A program made the translations under genes and the position numbers. 64,000 nt of DNA from Dallia pectoralis (taxonomy: Eukaryota > Chordata > Actinopteri > Esociformes > Umbridae). Where the stretch lies: the NCBI GenBank assembly GCA_029465975.1, contig CM055760.1, positions 8,245,575 to 8,309,574 on the forward strand, read 5' to 3'. The notes below the pieces were generated by a model. The model was not told the DNA's origin. It saw only the letters and a list, made by a program, of their open reading frames with translations, and made no database searches. Shown here piece by piece: positions 22,915 through 35,327 of the stretch; within the stretch, counting starts at the first letter, position 1, and each line of letters opens with the position of its first letter.

Positions 22915-23225
22915 GACTGTCTGTCTGACTGTCTGTCTGTCTGTCTGTCTGTCTGACTGTCTGTTTGACTGTCTGTCTGTCTGTTTGACTGTCTGTTTGA
23001 CTGTCTGTCTGTCTGTTTGACTGTCTGTCTGACTGTCTGTCTGACTGTCTGTCTGTCTGACTGTCTGTCTGACTGTCTGTCTGACTGTCTGTCTGACTGT
23101 CTGTCTGACTGTCTGTTTGACTGTCCGTCTTTGAGTCGGTCTTACTGTTTGACTGTCTGACAGTTTGACTGTCTGTTACCTGGTCAGTCTGACTCTGTCT
23201 GTCTGTCTGACTGTCTGTCTGTTTG
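22915..23225. repeat. CTGT / CTGACTGT tetranucleotide array
   Basis: Tandem CTGTCTGT, CTGACTGT and TTTGACTGT steps extend over about 310 bases. Confidence 0.95.
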
Positions 23226-23581
23226 TCCGTCTGAACAACTCTGTCGGAATCTCCTACAACAACTGGCTCTTCTGCTTACCACGGCAACAGTATAATTCTG
23301 TGTGTGTGTGTGTAAATGTACGTGCTTACAGCACACTAAAGTGTGTGTGTCTGTCTATAAGTAAAGTAGCTCTGACCCACTACTGGTAACTCCCAGAGTG
23401 GAAACTCGATGTCTGTTTCTAACTAAAGCTTGCTCCCATGGGCTTCACACAGCCATTACACACAGCAGCCCTCCTCTGATTGGCTGTATTCTGCGGCCAA
23501 ACGGGGAAATTGACTTGTTTCTGTGGGCCACAGGTAGCAATCACACAGCATTTACTCAGTTTAATCCCATAGGGCTTTGTG

Positions 23582-23582
<1 letters not shown>

Positions 23583-23613
<31 letters not shown>
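23583..23613. repeat. (CA)n microsatellite
   Basis: This is an almost pure CA tract. Confidence 0.9.
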
Positions 23614-23619
<6 letters not shown>

Positions 23620-23728
23620 ATTTCTGTACTCCCCGGAACACACAGAACACACACATTCTCTCTAGTATTCACCTTATATGCACACACATGCATACTGCAT
23701 AAAACAAAAGATCATTCACACACACACA

Positions 23729-23761
<33 letters not shown>

Positions 23762-25501
23762 TATACATTTTCAGCTATTATTTCTATTCAGTCAGATATT
23801 TTCATTTTTGTTTTAACATGGATACAACTAGTTTTTATTTGGTCACTTTGGTACTATTATCTAGAGTCTGTTGTGGTTTTTCAAAACAAAACTCAACTTC
23901 ATCACACATTAAACAGTGGTGACTCTACTTTTCAGTCTGTACTAGTAGGATACTAGTAACAATGGAAAACACTTAAATTCATTTAAATTCCCGTAATGGT
24001 TGGGTGGAAATCAATAAGGAACAATGAGATCAGTGATGGTAAAAGCTGTTTTAACAAAAGCTTTTAAATGTACCAAGCGTGGTGAAATATGATCAAATAC
24101 CTGTGTGAATGGTACCAAACAACTACAACTGTAAAGGAAGTGGATTAGAGGTGTTGTGAAACAACGTGAGGAACAGTTCTGCAACGTTGGCATTGACTGA
24201 AGGCAGGTCAGCTGTTAGCGTTGCCCCGTTTGCCATCGTGTCAGAAAGCTTGTGTGCTAAAAGCATCTAGAAGGAAAACAACCCACACAGAGTCCACGTA
24301 CCACGCTCCAGAACCCAACCCGAGAGGCTACACGCTAACACGCACGCTCACACACTCACACACACACGCAATCAGCACACATCTCACACATACAGGCACA
24401 TGAATACACATGCGCACACGCTCCCACAAGCGTGTTGTATACACGTACGCTGCTTTATGCACTGAAGCCCAGAGGCTGCCCACAAACATTAGCTTTTTCC
24501 ATTTCCCTTCTCTCTCACACTCTCTCTCTTTCTCTCCCTCTCTCTGTCTCTCTCTCTCCCTGTCTCTCTGCCAACTCCAGTACTCTGATTTCACAAAGTG
24601 ACAGAAAGGAGTTCAGATATAGGAGAAGCCGGGCCTAGTCAATACTGGAGGAAATACGATCTGAAGCGTTCACTCGCTCTGTCTCTCTGTTTCTCTGTCT
24701 TTATCTTTCTGTTTGTCTCTGTCTCTGTTTCACTCTGTCTTTTTGTTTCTCTTTTTCCCCGTTTCAATGTTTCTCTCAATCTTTTTGTCTCTCTGACTCT
24801 CCGTCTTTCTGTGTTTCTCTTTGTCTCTCTCTCCGTTTCTAACATCAGAAGAGGCTTTTAGAGAGCGGTGGATGAGAGATCGTGGGGAACGCCGTATGCT
24901 GTTTTTGTCAGTTCCACAGTCCTATTTCCGTCCACCTTGGTGTATCTGCGTTGTCAGCCTATCAGACGACAGTAATGGAGACAGTAACTGCAGTGTGCCG
25001 TCTTTGCCTTGCTGGGAAACAGCATCATTAGCGCAGTGCTGTGCCACGGCGCTGATCTGAAAGAGCCACGGCATTAGTACACCCACACCGGCTGAAACAT
25101 TGATATCTCCTCTCAAACGCTGGCGGGGAGATACGGTGTTCTTTGTTTTTATTTTTACCCTCACCAGATGATTAAAGACATTTGTGCCGGGTGTTTAGGA
25201 AAGCGAGCTCGGTATTTTGGACACCCGGCGTTTTATCGCATGAGCGCCGCTGCGGTGCGAGGCGGACACACCTGTCCGAACGGGCGTCCGGAGAACCTGT
25301 CGCGTCCGGCCCGCTGACATCTGGACACGTGGCGGGCATCGGTCTCCAGTGAGCGGAGGCCATCGATCTGAACAAACGAGCACGGAGTTAATTATAAGTT
25401 GGGACGGGCGCGTGAGAGGACACACTGGAGACATCTTCTCAGAGACTTATGACTGCTGGCGGCAGATGGGAGCCGTACTCTTCGTTCGGGGGCAGATAAT
25501 C

Positions 25502-25511
25502 AGGGCACTTA

Positions 25512-25544
<33 letters not shown>
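25502..25544. repeat. (CA)n microsatellite
   Basis: This is a pure CA tract. Confidence 0.9.
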
Positions 25545-25548
<4 letters not shown>

Positions 25549-25734
25549 CTACGGCCGCTGCTCCGGCGAGTGATCGATAACAGGAGCTAACTGGTTAGCT
25601 GGTGCTAATGACGACGTTAATAATAAATCAGCCTCAACGGGTCCACCTAGACTCGTCGTGGACATCATTTAACGAGACAGAACGGGGGATCATTTTGTGT
25701 CATTCTAATGATCAGTGAGATGGTTTGAGACACG

Positions 25735-26060
25735 GAGGTGAGAGGGGTTGAGACAGGTAGATGGGTCAGTGGGGAGGGGGGTTGAGACAGGTAGATGGGT
25801 CAGTGGGGAGGGGGGTTGAGACAGGTAGATGGGTCAGTGGGGAGGGGGGTTGATACAGGGAGGTGGGTCAGTGAGATGGTTTGACAGAGGGAGGTGGGTC
25901 AGTGACAGGTAGGTGAGAGGGGTTGAGACAGGGAGGTGAGAGGGGTTGAGACAGGGAGGTGAGAGGGGTTGAGACAGGGAGGTGAGAGGGGTTGAGACAG
26001 GGAGGTGAGAGGGGTTGAGACAGGGAGGTGAGAGGGGTTGAGACAGGGAGGTGGGTCAGT
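25735..26060. repeat. GGGTTGAGACAGG minisatellite, two unit lengths
   Basis: The left part has copies of about 35 bp with ACAGGTAGATGGGTCAGTGG. The right part has 23-bp copies of GAGGGGTTGAGACAGGGAGG. Both share GGTTGAGACAGG, so one form arose from the other by internal deletion or expansion. Confidence 0.93.
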
Positions 26061-26865
26061 GAGATTAGTTTTTTTTACTAGTACATAGTAAATAGAGGAA
26101 TCAGTTTTATATAAGCTGACGCTCATGATGTCAGCATATGAGGTCACTTCCTGATGTACTGGCTCGTCTCCCGTTTCTCAAGAACACGACGCACGTCACA
26201 GCGTCTCCGGCAGGGGGCAGATTAGCGGACGATCATTGGAACGTCCAACAACTCAACGGAACAATGCCAAAGGATCTCCGGCGTCCGTCTGTGCGCAGTT
26301 CCTCCTGGTCGTTACCGTATCGACCGGGCACGGAGATTGATGTAGAGATGAGTCAGTCCGTTCAGTATGTTCGGCCTGACGTCTGCCGCGCCCGAACGTT
26401 TGGCCCTGTGACACTGTGATTGACATAGAACGGTGGGCTGACTTAGTGTGTGTGAGTGTGTGTGTGTGTAAACGTGCAGAAGATGCGTCGCCCGGGCACG
26501 CCTGCCTTCTCTATATCGGTGCCGTGTAGATACTCACCCAAGTCTTCCTCAGAGGCAGCCGTGCTGCACCGGGTTCTCACTGTGAGCCAAGAGGATAAAT
26601 GAGTCATTCACGCAGGCTAGGGGCCCATGGAGAATACAGGCTCTTTTATGGTTACCCCTATTGATTTTCACTGGAATACTCCGTGTGATATTCTCCCAAC
26701 TTCATGATTACCCTTGACCTGTCTTCCTACATCTATGTTCTCTCTCTCTTTCGCTCTCTCTCTTTCGTTCTCTCTCTCCCTCGTTCGCACACACGCTCAC
26801 TGAAGGAGAGACACGTAAACAAACGCACCATTCCGTTGCTGTCAGGATAGCTGTACAGTAGCTAG

Positions 26866-26902
<37 letters not shown>
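26866..26902. repeat. (CT)n microsatellite
   Basis: This is a pure CT tract. Confidence 0.93.
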
Positions 26903-26906
<4 letters not shown>

Positions 26907-28316
26907 GTCGGGACACAGTGTAAATGTTGTACTAAGCTCCTGAGTATAAAGTCGGAGTGATTGATGTCTCAAATGTCTTTAGGAGGGAACTCCACCCTGA
27001 AGATACCAGCCAGGGCATTTCCCTCTTTACCCGTTTGGTAGTTACGGAGCGAGCCACTCTAACATCCTGTCACTCGTAATGTCTGCGTGATAATGCCTGT
27101 CACATCTAGAAGTCTGCTTCGCATAGTGTCGACTGGCGCTGTCGGCTAGGTAACATTCACCGGGCCGGTCTGTTACACGACCGGAGACTAACGGATACGG
27201 CGAACGAAGGAGACGGCAATGATGCAAATCACACCGAACGTGTTTCTCTAATAGAACTCCCCGACGAGGCCTGATTGTGTGGGATTTCAGCAACCACACG
27301 TGTGTTTGTGGAACCGCGGCCTTTGATTGCTGTGATTTATGGAGTCATTGAACTGAAAATTAAACATTTCTGAGTGACGTTCGTCATTAGCTGGTTCCTT
27401 TAAAATTTCCACATACCAACACATCTCTTACGGACGTTTTCTTCCTCCCGTTTTGAGGGCTACTGAAGAGGTTTATTTTAGACGAAACGCGTGCCAGTCA
27501 GAACTCTAGAAGATGGGTTTATCTTTTGATATGCAAACTATCCTGGCTGTAAGCAACCATGAATAAATGGCACAACCTGACTAGACCAGAGGTTCCCAAC
27601 CCAAGGTCCACTGCTACCAAACATATGCAATTATATATTATTTCATCAAATAGGCTGTCATGAGTAGATATCAGCATTGTGTAACTTACAAAGTAAACTT
27701 AATTTGCTTGCACGTTGAACCAACACCAGATCACATTCGAACCAACGCGCTACACGCTCTTTGACCTGGCAACTATGACAAACACACAAACACATCCGTG
27801 GCAACATGGCAAAAACAGCGACCACATTTATATTGGATGCATTTACTTGCCAACGTATTCATGATGTCTCCCGGGCCTTCTTGATTAAAATACTGCCCGA
27901 ACATACTCTGCCGTCATTATTATTTTCCAATTTAACATAATTAATCATTCTGAATAAACGAGAATCATTATTGTGTACAATTACTAGAACAACAAGCTCA
28001 CGTCTCTTTAATCTCTCCTCGCTATTGGATCAATAGTTACATAAGATGGAGTGATAAATTGTTCTGTACCCAAGTGGTGTAAACTCTCGTATGACTTCAC
28101 AAACGATTGTTTTGCAGGCACAACACACATTGTACTCCTCAGCTCTCCACTACCGTCTGTTTTCTATGACTCCAGATATACGTTGTGTAACCGTGGTGAT
28201 GATGATAGGATCCACACCTCCGTACAGATCAATCCTCTCAACAATACGTACCGAGCTGAGACGCCGAAACGCCAGCCAGAACACTCGGAGCCAAGCAGCC
28301 TTAACCCGCTAGCTGT

Positions 28317-28318
<2 letters not shown>

Positions 28319-28361
<43 letters not shown>
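28319..28361. repeat. (CA)n microsatellite
   Basis: This is a pure CA tract of about 42 bases. Confidence 0.95.
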
Positions 28362-28367
<6 letters not shown>

Positions 28368-29051
28368 AGTATTCTAAGCTACAGGGGAATAAGCGCTGTG
28401 GGTGGAAACGTTTGGTTCTGTGCTGATTTGTTTGTTTTGGGTCCGGGCGCCCACATGAGCAGTAATCAGAGGACTTAGCAAACAGGATCGGTTTAACCGT
28501 GACGCCGATCGGGCCGCTTAGGCATCCTCCTCCCCAGTGTCGTGCAGAGACCCGGACCTCAACCGCTCAATCCAGCAGAACCTCTAAACACACACATATC
28601 CACGCGCACTTTGCCAAATGTTGCCGAACACCCTTTCGGAAACGTCCGTTTCGACATCGTAGTTAGTCAGCTGATGTCGCGGTGCGACGCGACGGCCCAT
28701 CGCGCGATATATCAACGGCGGAATTAGCGCGAGTGCTAACGGCTCATCTGGTTGCCTAGCGTCCGCGGCCCAGGAGGCTAGCATCGACATCCTGTTAGTG
28801 GTCGTGTAGCTGGCACAGAGTTAGCACTGATATCTATACGAGCGGAGCTCTCCTTTTAGCGTTGAATCCTCTTTATTACGCTATCATTTATCTCAAACGG
28901 CTTCGTCTCTGGGTTCTGAATGTCTACTCTCTTAGCCCGGGGCTTGTTCACGTTCTACTTTTGTACGGATCCTTTGTACTGTACTGACACTCTCCCCCCT
29001 CTCTCTCCCCCCTACTCTCCCCCACTCTCCCCCGCTCCCTGTCCTCCACAG

Positions 29052-29195
29052 GCCTGGTGGTGCGTGAGGCCAGTATTGAGATCACGAGGCAGCAGGTGGA
29101 GGAGTTGTTCGGGCCGGAGGACTTCTGGTGCCAGTGCGTGGCCTGGAGCTCCGCGGGGACCACCAAGAGCCGCAAGGCCCACGTCCGCATCGCCT
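29052..29195 (+). CDS. unc5c: unc5c exon: second half of Ig domain 1
   Basis: The acceptor follows a long C-rich pyrimidine tract (tcctccacAG) and the donor is GCCT|GTGAGT. The exon has 144 bases, phase 1 in and phase 1 out. Joined to the previous exon it restores ..ENSG-LVVREAS. Key stretches are VREASIEITRQQVEELFG and FWCQCVAWSSAGTTKSRK. The two cysteines in WCQC complete the two disulfides of UNC5-type Ig1, and the serine/threonine-rich strand after WCQC is nearly invariant in the family. The exon ends in ..HVRIA, the F-G strand that leads into the Ig1-Ig2 linker. Confidence 0.98.
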
Positions 29196-31805
29196 GTGAG
29201 TACCGCTTCCTGTCCGTCTTCCCGGTCGCCGCGGTCGAATGCGGCGCCAATCGGTGAGCTGAAACTGAACTGGGGACCAGAAGCTGGGATGGTTTTAAAC
29301 AAGGAAGATCAAGGATAAACAACGTTATATTTATGTTTTCCGGTTATTTGTTGGTGGTTCTCAAATGGGCTATTTTTACTGGCACACACCAAGAACAAAC
29401 ATGTTTTCAGGAACAATGCAGATATTTCCGGTGACCCGTTGGACAAGCCACTTACGGGGCCAAGGGAAGTGGAGACTCTGTGGCAGTGACGACAGAACCG
29501 TTTTAGAAGTTGTTTTTTAATTTGAATCGACCGGTTTTCATTGTGTTGCCTCTGAGTTGTAGGTTTTCAGTCTGCAGTTATAACGGTTTGTTTGGCCCAC
29601 ACGCAGTACGGCCTGAGTTATGTCCTGCGTATATGTCCTCGCGCTATCTACTCATGCCAGTTCATGTGGTCTCTATGATCCCAGGCCCAGATGTGGTCAA
29701 TAGGTGCTGACGGGTGTCAAAGTGGCCGATAATGGATCGCTTCCTCTGTCAGGGACCCGTCAGAATGACTGGGTAAAAGATCTCTGAGAGAGCTCTGTCT
29801 TCACCGTTCCTTTTGCAGGCTACCGGTGCTAGTATATCGGGCCAGGTCAGCCCCTGACTAATGGAGAACGAGTCCCCCTGTTGCTTCCATCCCATAATAA
29901 TCAACCTTGATCAGCAGTCTGCCAGGGCTAACCTTTGCCTCAATTCATCAGAATGGATCAGTCTGGGATATGTTCCCGAATGGATAAACGTAACTGCCCT
30001 CACTCCCAGGGATTATACAGTCACAGGCCTATGAAGGGTTAATTAAAAAACTGTGCTGGTACCTCCCCGTCCACGTTCCAAATGCTAGATGGTTTAATCT
30101 GAGGTGAAATGACAGACAGGGCGGATGAATACAGTTTGTGGTTGGGGAGGGAGGGGCTGGTTACCTAGTGGTCGGTCTTAGTTACGACGGCTTTTATCAT
30201 TGGATAACTTTAATCATTGGATAACTTTAATCATTGGCTAACGTTAATCATTGGCTAACGTTACTGCGACTTTAATCATCTGCTGACTAAAGTCATCGGC
30301 CAATGATTTCTTTGACTCCTCCCTCTCCACGGCGGAAGGTCATGACCTGATGCACTGGTTTGGGTCAATCCATGTATTCCGTTTTACTCCAGTGCATTTC
30401 TTCTAAGCGATCTCACTGTGACATTGTTCACTTCTTCCGTCCTCCTCAGAGGGAATCCACTATTCCTGAGGTATGTCCGTACCGCCGTTAAATACAGTGA
30501 ACGCCATGCAGTGGGTTCCCAAGCAAATTAAACGGGTTACTTACAGAAAATGTCTTTGGAATGACCCAGGGAATGAAACCAGTTATACTGAACCAAAATG
30601 CTGAAACTGTATCTATTTGTGGCCTCGTTATTTCTCAACAAGCTAGTAAAACTCGCATTCGTCTAATTAAGTTTCACCTTGGTAATTTTCCCCGGTCGCC
30701 AGTCCCCAAGTTTTACATCTGCAGCGAGGTTTAACGGTTTATTAAGAGAGGGAGAGTCAACGTGAAAAGAGAAAAGCCCCGTAGCTGTGAGACTTTTGTG
30801 TAATTCACCATGACAAGCAAACAGCGTGCACTTAGCGTAATGGCAGTCAGATGTGGCGGTAGCCAGGGCCTGTGAGGACTGGTGAAGCCGAGGTATTTCT
30901 GTGGTAAAGCGGAGAACGGTGAAGCGTCCACAGGAATGTCTCGTCAGCCTTATCCACACCCCATGCTGAGCAGCCAGGCTCACATCGCCACAGCTCCGGG
31001 GGTGAGGGGAACTCAGAGACCCGCTGGAAAAGTCAAATTCAGGAGAAGCTTGGTTCTCTGTCTACACTTTAATTTCTTACCGTCCTCTCTCACTCTTTCT
31101 CTCGCTCGCTCAGTCTCAAAAAGAGATTTGATCTTACTTATTTCCCGAATGATAGAACTGAATGTTTTCCTCAATCTTATACACAATATCCGGTGTTTTA
31201 TTTAGATTCCGGCGTGTGATTACACATCGAAATATTGTGTCACTACAGCATATCGTCTTTAAGTAGGACGTGAAGTTGAAATAAACACCCAGTTCCCCGA
31301 GCATTTGAAAATCAGGGCTATTGGGTTCTCGTTGTCTGTCTTTACCTGTAGGGTGTCTGTGGTTCTGAGATGATCCTTGGATTCTGGTTTCTGCTCCGGT
31401 TGGACCTCCCTCCCTGGTGCTCGTCATCCCGCAGACAAGCCGTCATAAAATAACACGATATATCAAGGGGACGGACAGGTCGACGGGCACGTCCTCTGTA
31501 GGACGGATTGATGAGACACACATGAACAGCGCTGACCTCGCGTCTTGAGACACGCCGTCTACTGTGTGTATCACACGGCCGTTTATCTAAAAAGGATTGA
31601 GCCTTCCTCTGTAACGGCTTCCCGTGTCTCCCGGCGAGTCTGACAACAGGGAGAATGACTGGACGTTCGTTGAATACGCGCGCGCTCCTACAGACTGTCC
31701 CCATTGTCTACGTGCGGTATTCAAACTCTCCGCCGATGGATGTTCTATTGTAATAGTGTCATTGAGGCAGTCTGAGAGTCTTAATGACTTTCCGCTCTCG
31801 TTCAA

Positions 31806-31945
31806 TATGCCTGCCTGTCTGTCCGCCTGCCTGTCTGTCCGCCTGCCTGTCTGTCCGCCTGCCTGTCTGTCCGTCTTTCTTGCTGCCTGCCCGTCCGTCT
31901 GTCTACCCGTCATCCTGCCTGCCATTCGGTCTGCCTGCCTGTCTG
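31806..31945. repeat. CCTGCCTGTCTGTCCG repeat
   Basis: This is a 16-bp pattern of CCTG and CTGTCCG steps that degrades to the right. Confidence 0.9.
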
Positions 31946-31995
31946 CTACACATCAAAAAGCATTTTTATAGCAATAGAAATCATTTTTCTCTTCT

Positions 31996-32150
31996 CTCGC
32001 GCTCTTTGTCTCTCTCTGTCTCTCTCCATCTCTCTTTGTCTCTCTCTCTGTCTCTCTCACTCTCTCCATCTCTCTTCATCTCTCTTTGTCTCTCTCTCTG
32101 TCTCTCTCACTCTCTCCATCTCTCTTTGTCTCTCTCTCTGTGTGTGTCAG
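31996..32150. repeat. CT-rich compound repeat
   Basis: CTCT runs contain recurring TTTGTCTCTC, CACTCTCTCC and ATCTCT modules. Confidence 0.9.
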
Positions 32151-33709
32151 TTTCGACATTCCTGTGAAGAACAGACATATTGAGGATGTGGGCATTAAAT
32201 CCTCTGCTTTATGGTTTTATTTTTCTTAAAATTCAATGGTGATGAGACGACCGTTGTGAACCAGCCGAGAAGAACATTTTGTGGTACATCCATAAAAAAC
32301 ATTTCACTGGCCATCTGTTGACGCTTACATTTGGTTCCTCTGCGTGTGAGCCAATCTCATTTTTTCCAGAGGCCCAAAACAATATGCTAAAGCCATTCAA
32401 AATCAAAAATTGTTATTTAACATTCACATTAGATGTCCATAGCCTTATGTTATGGCAGTATGTTAGAGCTTTCCGAGATGACATTTTCAGGGAGAATCTG
32501 CCAAAATCTGTCAACAAAAGTTGATGGAACTCTTAACTACCCCGATGCTTGGTTTCCATGGACACAGAGTGTTGCTGAGAGTAGAAATGGATGTTCGGAG
32601 GTTTTGACCCCAAACGATTTGGAGGCTTTCTCACACAACAAGCACGTTACGGTGACCCTTGACTCTGTCTGCGAATCTCTCTGCTGGCTGATGTTGGGTT
32701 TTTCTAACTGTGGAACATTCAAACGCTTTTATGTTCTCCTGCTCGGTGTCAACGGACCCACTTAATATTTATGTCCCTCCTCCCTGGCGTATGTCCACCA
32801 GAAGGTCACAGGTCACAGGATTATCTCACAGCGCAAACGTACACATCATGGGCTTTATTTCACTAGCACATAAACAGTCGTATAGACAGCTTGATATATA
32901 TATGCATATCAAACTCCATTCATAAGCGATACTAAAGCATATGTGAGTGGTTCTTCTCTGGTTTAAGCCCAGACGGCAGCTTACGGGGTTAGAACTCCAT
33001 GGGTCTTCACGCTCCTGACTTGGTTTACTTATAGAGCAGATTTCATTTTTAGCTTAGCTTGTCGAAAAACGCTCGAGGCTCCTTTGCCTTGTTAGCAGGG
33101 TGTGTTTGTGCTTGGCCAAACAGTGATAGTCAGACTTGAGTTCATGGCAGCTTTTCCAGCATGTTTTCATGGATTACTAACTGTGGGAGTCACTCTATGT
33201 GTACTGTTATCTGAGTGTTTTTACGGTAACAGCGGTTCACTGTTGTAGTGAGGACATTTTGGCAGGTCCTCATGCACACATTAGAATTCAAGTGAACTTT
33301 GGGGTTTAGAATTAGGTTTAGGATTAAGTTTATACACGCTAGATTTAGGCCAAGAGGCTACGATTAAATAACTATTGTTCGATAAAACCGTGAGCTGGTT
33401 TTTGTAATTAAAAAAATGTGATCTCACAGACACGTAGGAAACGATATGAATAACCACTGCCTTAACTCAAGCATATGTTTTAGTTTCTTTGCTCCAAAGG
33501 CTCACTGTCATTCCAGAGCATTTGGTGAATGTGGTTACTGGGTTTCGTTAGATGGACTCCGACGCCAGAGAGTCAGTGTGGTTGAACCGTAGAACATGGA
33601 TTAGGTGAAAAGTCCCCTGGAGTTGAGGTGTTCCACAGGGTATTTGACGCTCCACTGAATCTGTTCTCCAGCAATTCTCCCTCTCTCTTTTTTCTCTGAC
33701 TTTCTCTGC

Positions 33710-33743
<34 letters not shown>

Positions 33744-34261
33744 ACTGTGTCAGTCAGTTCTCTCATCTCTTACTGGTTCCATCTCAGGTTTCCTCTGTAT
33801 CGCTGTCATCTCTATGCTATTACGGCTGCTCCCGTCATGCTCCAGCAGGTGATGATGTATTTCTAATGAGCTTCGGGTTTCGGTGTAGCGTGACTCTCAC
33901 CTTAATCCCGCCGTCTCCACAGCCCTCCTCCCTCACTGTGCCGGTCCTGCCCTACTCCATCAGACTCGCACGCCGGACAAATATTGGCTTTTTATTAGAG
34001 AAGGGAGAGTGACGCATCCCTGGGCCGTTCGCCCGCTCTCAGACCTCCACCTCTGAATCTTCCTGCTCTCTGTGTAATCAGGGGCGATGGAGAGAAGTGA
34101 GGTGTAGTTTATTAAGGTTTGGGCTGCTCTGTTTGCCAGCCGCGCGCTAAGAAAGACCGTCGACCGCTATATCATCCAGCGTCCTCATTATACGGAACGT
34201 ATGAGTTTTTGATTAGGATATCGAACCATTTTATTCACGGTTTGTTTGTGTTTCTCCGCAG

Positions 34262-34365
34262 ATCTCAGAAAGACATTTGACCAGGAGCCTCTGGGAAAGG
34301 AAGTGTCTCTCGAACAGGAAGTGCTTCTTCAGTGCCGCCCACCAGAAGGGATCCCTGCTGCTGAG
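34262..34365 (+). CDS. unc5c: unc5c exon: start of Ig domain 2
   Basis: The acceptor is ttctccgcAG and the donor is GCTGAG|GTAAAG. The exon has 104 bases, phase 1 in and phase 0 out. The first codon is completed by the T of the preceding exon, giving Tyr (YLRK). The translation carries FDQEPLGKEVSLEQE and then LQCRPPEGIPAAE; the cysteine is the B-strand half of the Ig2 disulfide. The donor is suboptimal, with A at +5 and G at +6. It is also the first copy of a 37-copy tandem array, described separately, which is unusual for a constitutive exon. Skipping or extending this exon would break the frame. Confidence 0.97.
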
Positions 34366-35327
34366 GTAAAGTTAATGCTTAACTGTCTCTGGTAAAGTGA
34401 ATGCTAAACTGTCTCTGGTAAAGTTAATGCTAAACTGTCTCTGGTAAAGTGAATGCTTAACTGTCTCTGGTAAAGTGAATGCTAAACTGTCTCTGGTAAA
34501 GTTAATGCTTAACTGTCTCTGGTAAAGTTAATGTTCAACTGTCTCTGGTAAAGTTAATGCTAAACTGTCTCTGGTAAAGTGAATGCTAAACTGTCTCTGG
34601 TAAAGTTAATGTTCAACTGTCTCTGGTAAAGTTAATGCTAAACTGTCTCTGGTAAAGTTAATGCTAAACTGTCTCTGGTAAAGTGAATGCTTGACCGTCT
34701 CTGGTAAAGTGAATGCTTGACCGTCTCTGGTAAAGTTAATGCTTAACTGTCTCTGGTAAAGTGCATGCTAAACTGTCTCTGGTAAAGTTAATGCTTAACT
34801 GTCTCTGGTAAAGTGAATGCTTGACCGTCTCTGGTAAAGTTAATGCTTAACTGTCTCTGGTAAAGTGCATGCTAAACTGTCTCTGGTAAAGTGAATGCTT
34901 AACTGTCTCTGGTAAAGTTAATGCTAAACTGTCTCTGGTAAAGTGAATGCTTAACTGTCTCTGGTAAAGTGAATGCTTAACTGTCTCTGGTAAAGTGAAT
35001 GCTTAACTGTCTCTGGTAAAGTGAATGCTTAACTGTCTCTGGTAAAGTTAATGCTAAACTGTCTCTGGTAAAGTGAATGCTTAACTGTCTCTGGTAAAGT
35101 GAATGCTTAACTGTCTCTGGTAAAGTGAATGCTTAACTGTCTCTGGTAAAGTTAATGCTAAACTGTCTCTGGTAAAGTGAATGCTTAACTGTCTCTGGTA
35201 AAGTGAATGCTTAACTGTCTCTGGTAAAGTGAATGCTTAACTGTCTCTGGTAAAGTGAATGCTAAACTGTCTCTGGTAAAGTGAATGCTTAACTGTCTCT
35301 GGTAAAGTGAATGCTTAACTGTCTCTG
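34366..35327 (+). repeat. 26-bp minisatellite starting at the exon's 5' splice site (37 copies)
   Basis: The array begins at intron base +1 of the exon ending at 34,365 and spans 962 bases, exactly 37 x 26. Every copy starts GTAAAGT, and every copy after the first is preceded by CTCTG, so each unit presents CTG|GTAAAGT. The true donor is GAG|GTAAAGT. Variants are confined to a few positions: GTTAATG, GTGAATG or GTGCATG, and CTAAAC, CTTAAC, CTTGAC or TTCAAC. The donor-like GTAAAG is unchanged in all copies I checked. Confidence 0.97.

Larger units (their letters stand above)
21820..29051 (+). other. unc5c: unc5c intron 2 (7.2 kb)
   Basis: This is the GT..AG intron between the two Ig1 exons. 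It contains a CA-rich compound microsatellite (about 22,170-22,545), a CTGT/CTGACTGT tetranucleotide array (22,915-23,225), shorter CA tracts, a GGTTGAGACAGG minisatellite (25,735-26,060) and CT tracts. The interval 26,060-28,320 is mostly unique sequence with no recognisable gene. A fragment near 27,588 beginning CAGAGGTTCCCAACC resembles a hAT (Charlie-type) terminus, but no partner end was found. Confidence 0.9.
29196..34261 (+). other. unc5c: unc5c intron 3 (5.1 kb)
   Basis: This is the GT..AG intron between the Ig1 and Ig2 exons. It is mostly unique sequence, with no gene recognised. There is a short array of TAATCATTGG(A/C)TAAC at about 30,196-30,265, a CCTG/CTGTCCG tract at 31,806-31,945, and CT-rich tracts at 31,996-32,150 and about 33,712-33,740. 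It is less repeat-rich than the other long introns. Confidence 0.9.

Noticed and set aside
27588..27640. hAT-like terminus CAGAGGTTCCCAACC
   Set aside because: Only one end is seen and no matching inverted terminus or 8-bp duplication was found, so it is not listed as an element.
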